Of a DNA stretch of 23,299 nt, positions 1 to 10,990 are shown piece by piece. The DNA lies in assembly GCA_048213135.1 (NCBI GenBank), contig PS015035.1, positions 58,072-81,370 of the forward strand, in the 5' to 3' direction. The stretch comes from Reclinomonas americana ATCC 50394. Taxonomy: Eukaryota > Jakobida > Jakobea > Jakobida. The notes beneath the pieces were generated by a model. That model saw only the letters and a program-made list of their open reading frames with translations, was not told where the DNA came from and made no database searches. Positions within the stretch are counted from its first letter, which is position 1. The number at the start of each line of letters is the position of its first letter. A program made the translations under genes and the position numbers.

Positions 1-28
1 TGTGTGTCGCAACTCGCATGTTCCACAG

Positions 29-86
29 ATGCGAGGCTGTGTAGTTGGCGAATCGGCCCAAGTGTACTGTGACAACCTCGCGCATT
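29..86 (+). other. possible exon fragment at the window edge
   Basis: An open stretch lies between an acceptor-like TTCCACAG (ends at 28) and a donor-like GTGAGTG (starts at 87). It would encode about 19 residues beginning MRGCVVGESAQVYC. It could be an upstream exon of the unidentified gene at 914-1621, but the intervening DNA contains a gap and the phases cannot be joined directly. No family is recognised. Confidence 0.2.
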
Positions 87-189
87 GTGAGTGTGGGGTT
101 TGTGATGGAGTGCTTTGACGGTCTGATCAGGTGGACGGATGAGGGTGCGTCTCTTCTCTGTGTTGTGCGTGTGTGAGCGATGTATCAGA

Positions 190-325
190 CATTTCCTGCT
201 GTAGTGGTGCGTGTGTGTGAGTGAGTGAGAGAGTGTGAGAGAGGAAAGAGAGAGAGCAAGTGTGATGAGAGTTTTGTGTGTGTATGTGTGCGTCTCTCGA
301 GTGACTGTGTGTGTGCGTGTGTGCC

Positions 326-365
<40 letters not shown>
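190..365. repeat. GT/GA microsatellite tract running into a gap
   Basis: Mixed (GT)n, (GA)n and GTGTGAG repeats end in an almost pure GA run at about 341-365, immediately before the gap. The tract is low complexity on both strands. Its long open frames are by-products of two-base repeats and have no protein character. Confidence 0.9.
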
Positions 366-582
366 NNNNNNNNNNNNNNNNNNNNNNNNNNNNNNNNNNN
401 NNNNNNNNNNNNNNNNNNNNNNNNNNNNNNNNNNNNNNNNNNNNNNNNNNNNNNNNNNNNNNNNNNNNNNNNNNNNNNNNNNNNNNNNNNNNNNNNNNNN
501 NNNNNNNNNNNNNNNNNNNNNNNNNNNNNNNNNNNNNNNNNNNNNNNNNNNNNNNNNNNNNNNNNNNNNNNNNNNNNNNNNN
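366..582. other. assembly gap (217 N)
   Basis: A run of N flanked on both sides by GA-type microsatellite, so the gap probably reflects repeat collapse. It may hide upstream exons of the gene ending at 1621. Confidence 0.95.
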
Positions 583-684
583 TGAGTGAGAGAATGAGAG
601 AGAGAGACGTTGCAATGCAAGTCTCAGTATGTGCATCTCTGACAATCTGTCTCTGTCTCTCTCTTTGTGTGTGCATATGTGTGT

Positions 685-724
<40 letters not shown>

Positions 725-790
725 CTTGCCTTGGAGAGTGATTGAGAGCGTGTATGTGCGTGAGAGAGAGAGAGAGTGTGGCATGTCGTT

Positions 791-824
<34 letters not shown>

Positions 825-890
825 GGAGAGAGAGAGAGCACATCCAGATTGCAGTGTACCCTCCCTCCCTCTCTCCCTTTCTCTCTCTCT
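583..890. repeat. GA, GT and CA microsatellites
   Basis: GA repeats (583-607) are followed by a long GT run (about 667-721), a GA run (about 761-777), a CA run (about 793-821) and CT-rich sequence up to a possible acceptor. No coding signal is seen. The stretch is probably an intron of the gene whose exon begins at 914. Confidence 0.85.
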
Positions 891-913
891 CATCAGCTCA
901 TTGCTTGTCTCAG

Positions 914-1621
914 ATCTGCACTGGAGCGTGTGCTCTGATGGGCGTTGTGCCGTGGGGCATTCACAAGCTGGCGTTTGGACGAGTTGCGTGCGAGAGAGGC
1001 GAAGGCCTTAATTCTCTCCTCACTCTGCGAGGGGAGCGATTGCCTCTTCTTTCACTGTGTGTTGAGGCTGCATTCCCCTCGAGCGCACCTTGTGACATTG
1101 TGCATCTTTCAATCTCTGCGTGTGGCCCGTCTTTCGCCTGTTCCACTCACTGTGCGATCTCACCTCCTGCCACCTGATCGTTGTCTTCAGTACCACTCTC
1201 CGCTCTCGTTTCCCCCTCACTCCAATCCTGCGCAAACCGTCCCCTCTCTTCATTGCCCTCCTTCCGTGCACCTTCTTTCTCCTCCTCTCGCACTCCCTTC
1301 TCCCTTCCTTCCACCCTCTCCTCGCCTTCCCCTCCCTTCTCCCTCACCCCCTTTCCCTCTCTCCCCTTTCCCCTTCATTCCCTGACTCTCTTCCCCACTC
1401 TCGCACTCCCTCTCCCCCTTCCCCTTCATTCCGCTCACTCCCTTCCCTTTCATTTCCAGAACAAGCGCGTCAACAAGGACGCATGGGATCAACGAGTCGA
1501 CTATCGCGATCGGCAGCTGGCCGACGCACCCGCCACACCCTCTCGTTGCGTGTCTTTTTGTGCGATCCTGTGCACGCACATACGCGCGTGCTGACATTGT
1601 GGTATTGGCACAGACCAATGA
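914..1621 (+). CDS. 3' exons of an unidentified protein (5' end not seen)
   Basis: Three exons join in phase: 914-982, 1460-1544 and 1614-1621, with a TGA stop at 1619-1621. The peptide runs from ICTGACALMGVVPWGIHKLA through WDQRVDYRDRQLAD to a short SHQ C-terminus. Both introns (983-1459, 1545-1613) begin GTTGCG and end CAG. The 69-nt last intron is a typical size here and has a CTGAC branch-like motif. The first segment is hydrophobic and could be a membrane helix followed by a basic, charged tail, as in many small organelle membrane proteins. The short GVVPWG match to TRPM-type SLOG domains is too weak to use. The gene ends only 15 bp from the convergent release-factor gene. Upstream exons are probably near or inside the gap, so the function is unknown. 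Confidence 0.5.
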
Positions 1622-1636
1622 GGCGGAGGGGCGCGG

Positions 1637-3202
1637 TCATTGTTTTGTGGTCCGACGAGCGAGGGCTGCGTGGATGAATCTGTGCGGGTCATCGTGGTCG
1701 TTGTCGTGTATGTGTGTGAGTGTTTGCAATGAACGTGGTGAGTGTCGACAGTGACGTAACTCGTCGAGATCGCCGTCGAGTACGTTTTGCACGTCGGTCC
1801 GTTGCACGCCGGTGCGCAGGTCCTTGACCAGCTGGGTGTGCATAGGTGAGGAGAGAGAGTGTGTGGAGAGAGAGAGAGAGAGATAGTGAGAGAAAGAAAA
1901 AAGTAAGGACAGGTATCACCCTTCTTCTCCTCCTTCCCCTCTTCCCCCCTTCCCCCTCTTCCCCCTTCCCTCTTTGTCGCACCTGGTACGGGGCCATCAC
2001 ATACGACCGAATCTGCGATCCCCACGCATTCTCGCCGAGACTCGCCGCAAATGCCTCCTTTTCCGCCGCTCTGCAGAGAAGGGGTGAGTGCAACAACCAA
2101 GTGAGAAGCACTGATGCACATCGCACCGCTTCTGCTGCTCCCGCAGAAAAAGCTTGGCACGCAGCAACTCGAGTGCGCGCGCCTTATTCGAGTGCTGCGA
2201 GCGCTCGGACTGGCACTCTGTGCAGAAGAGTCACCATCGCCCCTCTTCTTCACAAGGCCTTTTTCATAACAGCCACGCACCAGCAACGAGTCCAGTCGGC
2301 AAGTGGACGATGCGCACCGCACTCTCGGTGGTGTTCACATGCTGGCCACCGGCACCGCTGGAGCGAAACGTCTCCACGCGCAAATCCTTGACCGGCAACT
2401 CTCCCACACCACTTCCCTCTTCGGCACCACCATCGACAATCGGCAGCACCACCACCGACGCAAACGACGTGTGCCTCCGCCCCAGCGCATCAAACGGCGA
2501 GATGCGTACCAGGCGGTGCACGCCGACCTCCGGCGCCAAATGCCCGTACGCAAACGGCGCCGGCACACGCAGGCTCCACGATCGCTCCCCGCTCGACATG
2601 ACCTCGCCTGCCGCGAGTGAGCACTGGAGACAAGTTCCGAGCACGAAAAAAAAACGCAACAAGGAAACGCCTGCGCAGTCGCCCACCGACTGTACATGCG
2701 CGCCAGCATCGCCGCCCAATCGCCGCTCTCCGTGCCACCCGCGCCCGCATGAATCTCCACGTAGGCGCCAGCCGACGCGTTCGGATTATCGCCGCACATC
2801 ACCACCTCCGTGTGCAACCGGACCGCCTCCCGCACAACGCGCCGCCACGTGACCACACACTCCCGCGCAACCTCCTCATCTCCCGCCTCCCTCGCCATCT
2901 CCGACAACTCCACCAGCTGGCGACACTCGGTCGACAAGCGATCCGCCGACTCGACACACTGCTTCAGCTGCCCGTACTCGCGAAGCAGCGCCTGTGCACG
3001 ATCGCGTCGCGTTCCACCAGCACCAAACAGGTTCTGAACAGCGCGGGGTAAGCGATCGGTTGCACGCATGAGAACGCCTATAGTGTGCCTCGCATACCTC
3101 TGTCTGCTCCTGCAACGCACGCAGGCGATCGGCCGCGCCTGTGATCTGCAATCGCTGCTGCACAGCGTCGAGCAGCTGCTGCGTGCGTCGCGACTCCTCC
3201 AT
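1637..3202 (-). CDS. prfB: organellar peptide chain release factor 2 (class I, UGA/UAA)
   Basis: Encodes a bacterial-type RF2 that ends translation at UGA and UAA in an organelle, probably the mitochondrion. Six exons join in phase: 3202-3098, 3033-2661, 2607-2281, 2217-2127, 2070-1983, 1831-1637, giving about 392 residues (bacterial RF2 about 365). The N-terminal region is coiled and charged. [19 protein letters not shown] is the usual domain-2 signature, the anticodon-like tripeptide SPF is at about 196-198 (RF1 has PxT), and the catalytic GGQ at 246-248 sits in [29 protein letters not shown] and QIRSYV followed by VKDLRTG and VLDGDLD complete the domain. The last exon reads through to an unusual basic tail ending at 1637; a small extra intron there is possible. 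The ATG at 3202 follows a CAG, so an upstream exon with a targeting peptide may be missing. It lies 145 bp downstream of the archaemetzincin gene on the same strand. Confidence 0.92.
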
Positions 3203-3347
3203 CACTGCACACACGCACAGTCAGCACTGTGCCTTTGTTGCGCGCATGCACACACAGACACAACTGGCGACCAGCGCGGCCAGTGGCGACGACGCTGCTG
3301 CAGTGGAGGAGACGAAACAACATCGCAAGACAACTCTCCTCAGCATT

Positions 3348-4068
3348 TCACTCCTCACAATCTGCACGCGCGTCCCACTCCAGCAATCGCGTGCGTCGCG
3401 CCTCCACGTCGACACCCCCACGCAGCGCCAGTGTCGCACAACAATCATCGCACAAGCTCATTGGCAATCGCGCAGGCAACTCGTCTTCTTCGGTCTCATT
3501 GGTGTGCATGAGACAGTGCGCAGCGTCGCAGTGCGGGAGGCGAGCAAGCGCGTGGCCGACCTCGTGCGTGCACACTTGCAGTGCGTGGTGGCGCGAGGGC
3601 AGGCGCGCCAGTGAGACCACGGCCACGCGGTGCTCCAGTGAGGCTTGTCCGTATGTGAAGCTCCAGTGTGGTGCCGGGAACACGTCGTAGAGTGTGAGGC
3701 CGAGGACAATGAGTGGTGGCGAAGTGTCGCTGGTGAGTGTGCGGAGGCGGTGCAGCAGGTCGGTGGTCAGCAGCTGCTTCTCGTGTGTCACTGCGTGGCG
3801 GCGACGTGTGATGCCGGCCAGGTTCGGGATGGGTGGGGAGAGTGTGGCGTGCCATGGGTGGTAGAAGGCCGAGAGGAGGGAGGTGAGGAGTGGGAGCAGG
3901 TTGGGGAAGCTGTGTGCGTGTGTGTGAAGGTGTGAGCACAGGGGGCAGAGTGAGAGTGAAGGATGAGAGCATGCACCGTTCGTCGACCGTGGCCTCGTCC
4001 CACGTGTGCCCGAGTGGTACGATGAGGATGCGACCGGCGGCGGCGGCGTCGCGACACTCGTCACTCAT
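3348..4068 (-). CDS. archaemetzincin-like zinc metalloprotease
   Basis: Two exons (4068-3977 and 3909-3348, intron 67 nt with donor GTGCAT and CACAG acceptor) give 217 residues. Archaemetzincins (AMZ, peptidase family M54) are small zinc aminopeptidase-like enzymes with the motif HExxHxxGxxHCx4CxMx17CxxC. Here HEVGH is at 146-150, followed by His157-Cys158, Cys163, Met165 and the CDDC pair at 184-187. The upstream strand QLLTTDLLHRL ... LIVLGLTLYDVF and the N-terminal RILIVPLG also match the family layout. Oddities: the third zinc-ligand His is one residue too far, the conserved Gly is Ala, and the Met-to-CxxC spacing is 18 rather than 17. The start codon ATG at 4068 gives a normal family length and no signal peptide. 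It reads toward the RF2 gene and might share a transcript region with it. Confidence 0.85.
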
Positions 4069-5116
4069 CGTGTGCGTTCATGGGCGCGGCGATGTGATCG
4101 TGATGAGTTGATCGGTCGGCCTCGATCGTCCGCTGCTGTAGTCGCGAGCAGGCCTCCTCCAAGCCACAGTCTGTATCGCTTCTCCTCCGACACCATTTGG
4201 ATCGCCACCCAAGTATGTTGTCTTGCCACGACTTTGTGGTCTCCGTCCAGCCACCTCATTTGCTGGTTGCAGTCTTTGTCACTTCTTGTGCTCGATCGCC
4301 GTCAAGGTCAAAGACAGCCTGGTCGCTGCAAGTTCTCTTGTCGCAGGCTTTGTCACTTCTCTGGTGCACGGTCGTACTCTCAGGCTTCCTGATACAAACC
4401 TGATTGCTGACAAGGTCGACGAGCATAACATGCTGCGGTCTTACGATAGGCTTTGCAGCTTCTGCACTGCAATGCCAACTTGGCCACACTGGTGCTACTT
4501 CCAGCTCGTGCCACTGTCTTGCCTCTCTTCATCTCCTCATCTCTGATCGCTGCCAAGAATGCTTCCGCACTACAATGCCAACTAGCACAACGGACGAGGA
4601 TTCGAGCACTCTGATCGCTGTCACGGTCTACCTACTCACCACCTCTACACCTGACTTCTCTGCACTCACTCCCTTCCCTTCCTCTTCCTCACCTCTCCCT
4701 TCCCCTCTTTATCCCTTCTCCTCTTTTCCCTTCTCCGCTTATCCCCATCTACCCCTTCCAGATCGGCATACCAAATTTCCAGAATGTACCAGGCGACACT
4801 GAATCCGAGAGAGACAGACAAGCCAGACACGCAGAGGCAGACCGAGCAGACTGCAGAAAAAATAATACAACCTCCGAGAAGGCAACGGAGCACAAGACGA
4901 AAAAAGAAGCAAAGCACATGGAGAGCAACGACAACACGCATCGCTCCACCACTGCATCACCACCACCACCACCACCCCTCCACAAAAAGAGAGAGAAGGG
5001 AGTCTCTCGTCGTCGTCGGACCCACAATCACCACACGGCCAGTGTTATCCTCCCCCCACAATCACACGTCGGCTCACACCCGCACATCCACGCCCAACTG
5101 CCGTGCGTTTCCCTCC
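4069..5116. other. intergenic region between archaemetzincin 5' end and eL37 3' end
   Basis: About 1 kb without a gene I can support. It should hold the archaemetzincin promoter near 4069-4200 and the eL37 3' UTR near 5116. Between 4200 and 4640 short phrases recur imperfectly, for example CAATGCCAACT at 4470 and 4573, TTTGTCACTTCT at 4275 and 4349, and CTGATCGCTG twice, which suggests a decayed tandem duplication. A pyrimidine tract runs at about 4655-4760. Open frames on both strands here (e.g. 4223-4546 plus) show no family motif. Confidence 0.6.
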
Positions 5117-5548
5117 TTATTTCGCGGCCTTGGCAGCCACTGGCTTGGCCTGAGTGCCTGTGGATGGGAGGAGAAGGATGATCAGTCAGTCATGATATGT
5201 GAAGTGATGGTGATGATGATGATGATGATGATTATATCGTACCGGCACGGAAGAAGTTCTTTGCGCGACGAGGAATGTCGGCCAAGTACTTCATGCGGCC
5301 AGTGCCCGTTGTGCGGCGTCGCTTGGCCTTGGAGCCCCAGTTGAAGTTGCGCATCTTGGCGGCAGGGTAGCCGCACGAGGCGCACTTCTTGCCCTGAATG
5401 TGCCAGGAGCGGCGACCGCAGCGGACGCACAGACCGTGCGTCTTGTTTTGTCGCGGACCGAATGACTGCGTGCCCTTGGTCTAACGAGTGTGGAGAGAGC
5501 GGTGAGCGACATGACTTGCTGCAACACTCACACGACAAACAAAGCCAT
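5117..5548 (-). CDS. RPL37: 60S ribosomal protein eL37
   Basis: Structural protein of the large cytosolic ribosomal subunit, in the zinc-ribbon family that binds 5.8S/25S rRNA. Three exons (5548-5534, 5480-5243, 5157-5117) give 97 residues, the usual family length. Visible family features are [18 protein letters not shown] near the start, zinc ligands as two CxxC pairs (Cys23/26 and Cys38/41), and [20 protein letters not shown] in the centre. The C-terminal exon encodes [13 protein letters not shown]. The first exon is the least certain part: MALFV is joined to TKGT by a 53-nt intron with a GTGTGA donor, whereas most eL37 proteins start directly at M-TKGT. The gene is divergent from eL36. Intron 2 contains an (ATG/CAT)n trinucleotide run near 5208-5232. 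Confidence 0.95.
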
Positions 5549-5898
5549 GACACACACACACTCTCGCTGTCTCTCTGCGTGTGCACATAGTGGGATCCTC
5601 TCACGTGCACACACACAGCGTGGTGGAAAGTGCGTGGGAGGGGAGCGCGCATGTGTCACATGGTCATGCACATCAAGCGCCAACAAACACACACAGCCAC
5701 ACGTGCGCACAGACAGACACGACTGCGGCATGACACGCGCAGAGACACAGACAAGAGTGTATGGTGGTGGGCGTGTGACAGGCGAGGCAAGGCGACAAAC
5801 CATCTCTCGTGATCCTGGTTGGTTGTGAGTGGAAATCCGTCCGTCGATCGGCCACACTTCAATCACTCACAAATCACACCCCTCCCCAGAGAACTCAG
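5549..5898. promoter_or_regulatory. shared divergent promoter region of eL37 and eL36
   Basis: About 350 bp separates the eL37 start codon from the likely 5'-UTR exon of eL36. It is rich in CA/GT and contains no coding signal. The pairing of two large-subunit ribosomal protein genes head-to-head suggests a shared promoter. No TATA element is evident. Confidence 0.55.
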
Positions 5899-6049
5899 GT
5901 ACGCCTCTCACTGCCTCTCCTTCTCTGTGTGTGCGTGTATATCAGCAGTGCGCACGAGCGTTTGTGTGTCATTCGTGCAAGTGAGCGTGTGTGAGTGTTT
6001 GTGTGCGTCGCTGCTCATTTCCTGCGTCCACGCACTCTCTCTTTCTCAG
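5899..6049 (+). other. probable 5'-UTR intron of eL36
   Basis: A donor at 5899 (CTCAG|GTACGC) and an acceptor ending at 6049 (CTTTCTCAG) place a 151-nt intron immediately before the eL36 ATG. Leader introns that end at the start codon are common in ribosomal protein genes. Confidence 0.6.
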
Positions 6050-7453
6050 ATGGCAGACGCTCCCAAGAAGCGCAGCGGCCTGGCGGTCGGCCTGAACCGC
6101 GGCCACGTGACTCACCGCCTGTCGGTGCCCCCCAAGATCTCTCGCCGAAAGGGAGTTTCGTGCACGAGAGACAGAGACTCATGCACAGAGACTGTTGGGA
6201 GAAACGTGCAAGAGAGAGTAGTGGCGCCTTTCTTGAGTGTGCTTGTGTGCGCGTGTGTGTCGCTGCGCGTGATGTGCGGGTGTGAGGCGAGAGTGTTGTG
6301 TGTCTGCCATGTGCATGCATCATGGCGCGCACACTCCCTCCCTCCCCCTTGTCTTTGCGCCCTGCCGTCGCCACCAGCTGTATGCATATGTGGAGGCACA
6401 GGGAAGAGAGTGGAGAGTGGGGAGATAGGGAGAGAAGAAAAATTTAGCATTCTTCCTCAGTCGCTTGATTCACATCGTTCTCCTGTGTGGTTGGTTCTCT
6501 TGCCCCTTATCTACCTACTCCACTGTGATGCCACTGAGAATCCTCGATGGATTCACTCAGATCACGGCATTGCATCCTTGATACATTCTCAAAGTTTTCA
6601 TCACTCATTCCTTTCTGCTTTCCCACTCCTTCCATGGTCGCCCTCTTCTCCTTCTCCCTGCTCTTTCCCCTCATCTCCTTCTCTCTTAGCTCGCATCACT
6701 GCCCCCTTTCCTTCATTGCTGCTTCATCTTCCGTCTTGCATCTTGTCTCATTCCTCGTCTATGCACGCCCTTTCCTCGCTGTTTCCCCCTTCATTACCCC
6801 TTCATTCCTCCTCCCCATCCCGCTTCTCATTACCCGTTCCCGTTGCTCCTTCCCTCACCTTCTAGCTCAGTCCTCGCCTCTCCTTTTTTCGCCTCTCTTC
6901 CCCTACTCGCTTCTCCCATCTTCCTTCTCCACTGTCCCTTGCGCCGCATTCATCTTCCACTCTCCTATCCTTCGCGTCCTCCCTCATTCCCCCTTCAAAT
7001 GCACGCCTTTCTCTCCCCTTGTCCACTTTGTTCTTCTCCGCTTTTCATACCCCCTCTCTCTCTCTATTCTCCTTCCCCCTTCCTCTTTCCCCTCCTCTCT
7101 CCTCCCCCTTCCCTCCTTCTCCCATCTCACTCCCCCCTTCCCTTTCTTCCCCCCACAGGCCAACACCAAGCAGAACAAGCTGATCCGATCAGTGATCCGC
7201 GAGGTGGCCGGCATGGCGCCGTTCGAGAAGCGCGTGCTTGAAATGCTCAAGAACGACTTTGAGAAGAAGGCACTCAAGTTCGCCAAGAAGCGCGTTGCGT
7301 AATCCATCCGCGCACCACTGCAGAATGACAGAGGTGATGATCGACGGGAGAATGCTGATTTTTGTTTGTGCGTAGCTGGGCACTCACACTCGCGGCAAGA
7401 AGAAGCGCCAAGAGCTGTCGGACCTGGTCCGCGCCATGCGCAAGAAGCACTAA
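6050..7453 (+). CDS. RPL36: 60S ribosomal protein eL36
   Basis: Large-subunit cytosolic ribosomal protein. Exons 6050-6154, 7159-7293 and 7376-7453 join in phase 0 to give 105 residues, the same length as the animal protein. Recognisable blocks are GLAVGLNRGH, SRRKG, LIRSVIREVAGMAPFEKR, ALKFAKKR and the C-terminal LGTHTRGKKKRQELSDLVRA followed by MRKKH and TAA. Intron 1 is unusually long (1004 nt), starts with GTTTCG and is mostly pyrimidine on the coding strand from about 6600 to its CCCCACAG acceptor. Intron 2 (82 nt) starts with GTTGCG directly after the KKR codon. Reading through either intron breaks the family alignment, so these boundaries are firm. Confidence 0.97.
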
Positions 7454-9348
<1,895 letters not shown>

Positions 9349-9593
9349 GCGGGAGGGAGAGGGAATAGGTAGAGCGAGATAGAGATAGGGGGCTCGTTGT
9401 CGTGCTAAACATCGGCCGTGCTGTTTATTGTTTTCGGTCATCTCCTCCAGTGTCCCTGGGAGACTCCATTTTTGCAGTGCTGCGTATTCTCCACAGAAGG
9501 CTGATGCTCTGATCAGGTCAAGCTGGCTGGTTATTCCTGCGAGCTCCTTCATCTTCCAGTGCGTACACAGAAAGCAGCGCAGCTTCTTCTATG
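9349..9593. other. convergent 3' region of thermospermine synthase and WD40 genes
   Basis: The two genes run toward each other here. On the minus strand an AATAAA hexamer (complement at about 9424-9429) could be the polyadenylation signal of the WD40 gene. A candidate final WD40 exon, 9594-9518 on the minus strand, encodes IEEAALLSVYALEDEGARRN plus four residues and a stop, but it fits only with a phase-1 donor that I could not choose with confidence. Confidence 0.4.
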
Positions 9594-9712
9594 ACTGACG
9601 CTTCAGAGCCGTACCCTTGCTCCCGATACGATGCGCCTCATAATTATCTTCAGTTTCTCCCCTGCTCTCCCACTCTCATTCAGGCAGTGCCGTTTATTCT
9701 CGTCAGCTCCTC

Positions 9713-10814
9713 CTACCCTTCTCCCATCTCCGCTTCTCGCGCAGCATGCATGCGCAACGCACACAATCGACAGTGCTCCCACACAAAACACCGCAACACC
9801 ATCTCCGGCAGACTCTCCTCCCCGACCTCCACACGTACCTCGTGCAGCGCCTGCAACGCCTCACCAATCACCTCCATCTCGCGATGGATGCACGCCACAC
9901 CATCCACCGTGTGCTCACTGACGTCCCACACGTACACCACACCATCGCTGTCGGCTGCCGCCACTCGGCCCGCATCAATAAACACCACACCAGTCAATCG
10001 CGAGGCCGGTACCTCGGCCGTGCACAGCAGTTGCTGCGATGAGTTCCACAGCTGCAAGTGGCCATCTGCAGACTTGGTGAGGCGACACAGGGGCAATAGT
10101 AGAAGAAATAGGAGACGCACCAGCCGTGCACGCTGCGACGACTTGTCCACCACAGCCACGGCCCACCGCCAAAGCCGTGTACTCCATCGCGCCTCCACTG
10201 CGCCACTGTTCCACCGCACCCTCGCCCGTCACCACCACCGACCTAAAGTACCCACCACGCTCCGCATACACCACGCGCTCCTCCCCCTCCTCGCCCAACA
10301 CCCCAATCGCCACAGGCGACACCGCAACCGCCAACAACCTCACTGCCGTCCACGTACGCGTGCTCCACAGCTCCACCGTCCCACCCGCAGTCAACACCAC
10401 AAAGCACTCCTCCGGAACCTCCACCAGTTGCACCACTGACGCTCCTGTCCACGCAACTCGTCGCCACACTGCACCAGTGGTCGCACGCAACACCAACAAC
10501 TGCTTCGGCGAGGCCGCCACCACCAGCGACGCACGCGATACCACACAGACAGCTGCGCATGCTCCACTGATACTAGCAGACCACATGCACATTCCATTGC
10601 TCCACATGCGCACGGCTGCACGATCGCCAGTGATGACATAGTCGTCGGTGAGAAAGGCCAAGGCGGTGATGCATGTGGCGTCAGTGTGCACAGTGTGCGC
10701 GTTGTCCCAGTCGTGCACGAGAAGGTGACCGGAGGTGCAGGCGAGGGCGAGGCGACGTCGACCGGCGCAGAAGCAGGTGATGGGTGAGGGGGCGGTGAGT
10801 GCACGTCGCGGCAT
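9713..10814 (-). CDS. WD40-repeat-like beta-propeller protein
   Basis: Exon 10814-10121 and exon 2 from 10065 join in phase (GCT-G|AT) across a 55-nt intron with a CTCAC branch-like motif. The product is a run of degenerate WD repeats: LLVHDW, AVRMWSN, TVELWSTRTW, GHLQLWNSSQQ and GVVYVWDVSEH each end a predicted propeller blade, so about five to seven blades are present and probably one propeller of about 300 residues. The C-terminus is unresolved. An excellent donor, GAG|GTACGT at 9838, suggests that coding leaves exon 2 after ALQALHE at 9839. Reading through instead ends at a stop at 9713 (348 residues). I cannot assign a specific WD40 family. The start codon is only 59 bp from that of the RSG1-like gene on the other strand. 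Confidence 0.8.
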
Positions 10815-10873
10815 GAGAGACAGGAGAGAACGTCGAGTGTGTCCTCTGTCATTGTGTTGTGTTGTTGACAGTG
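10815..10873. promoter_or_regulatory. 59-bp bidirectional start-codon interval
   Basis: This is the whole distance between the ATG of the WD40-like gene (minus) and the ATG of the RSG1-like gene (plus). Both leaders and any core promoter must overlap here or extend into the neighbouring coding sequence. The interval is TG-rich (GTCATTGTGTTGTGTTG) with no obvious TATA box. Confidence 0.6.
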
Positions 10874-10958
10874 ATGGCGAGCTCGTCGCAGCAGCAGAGT
10901 CGAGCCAAGCGATGTCTTGGTGAGCGTGTGTGTGTGTGTGTGTGTGCGTGTGTGTGTG

Positions 10959-10990
<32 letters not shown>

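Noticed and set aside
127-843. Long open frames on both strands through the GT/GA repeats and the first gap
   Set aside because: They encode only VCVCV, SLSLS, HTHTH or RERER-type repeats and cross N; this is dinucleotide sequence, not protein.
914-982. Possible TRPM-channel SLOG domain (GVVPWG similar to GVAPWG)
   Set aside because: The match is six residues, the following exon does not continue the family, and the gene ends about 30 residues later.
1501-2322. Single 273-codon minus-strand open frame
   Set aside because: It overlaps four exons and the introns of RF2 in the wrong frame; only short bits match RF2 and the spliced model explains them.
4223-4546. Open frame of 107 codons, plus strand
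   Set aside because: No motif, Cys/Leu/Ser-rich composition and internal imperfect repeats; no splice-consistent neighbours.
4749-5027. Hydrophobic minus-strand open frame suggesting a membrane protein
   Set aside because: Hydrophobicity comes from purine/pyrimidine-biased intergenic DNA; no start context, exons or homology.
6547-7302. Plus-strand open frame of 251 codons reading into eL36 exon 2
   Set aside because: Its first 200 codons are the C/T-rich intron 1 (Ser/Leu/Pro/Phe repeats); only the exon 2 part is real.
9591-10439. 282-codon plus-strand open frame
   Set aside because: Antisense to the WD40-like gene, Arg/His/Thr-rich; the minus strand has clear WD repeats with an in-phase intron.
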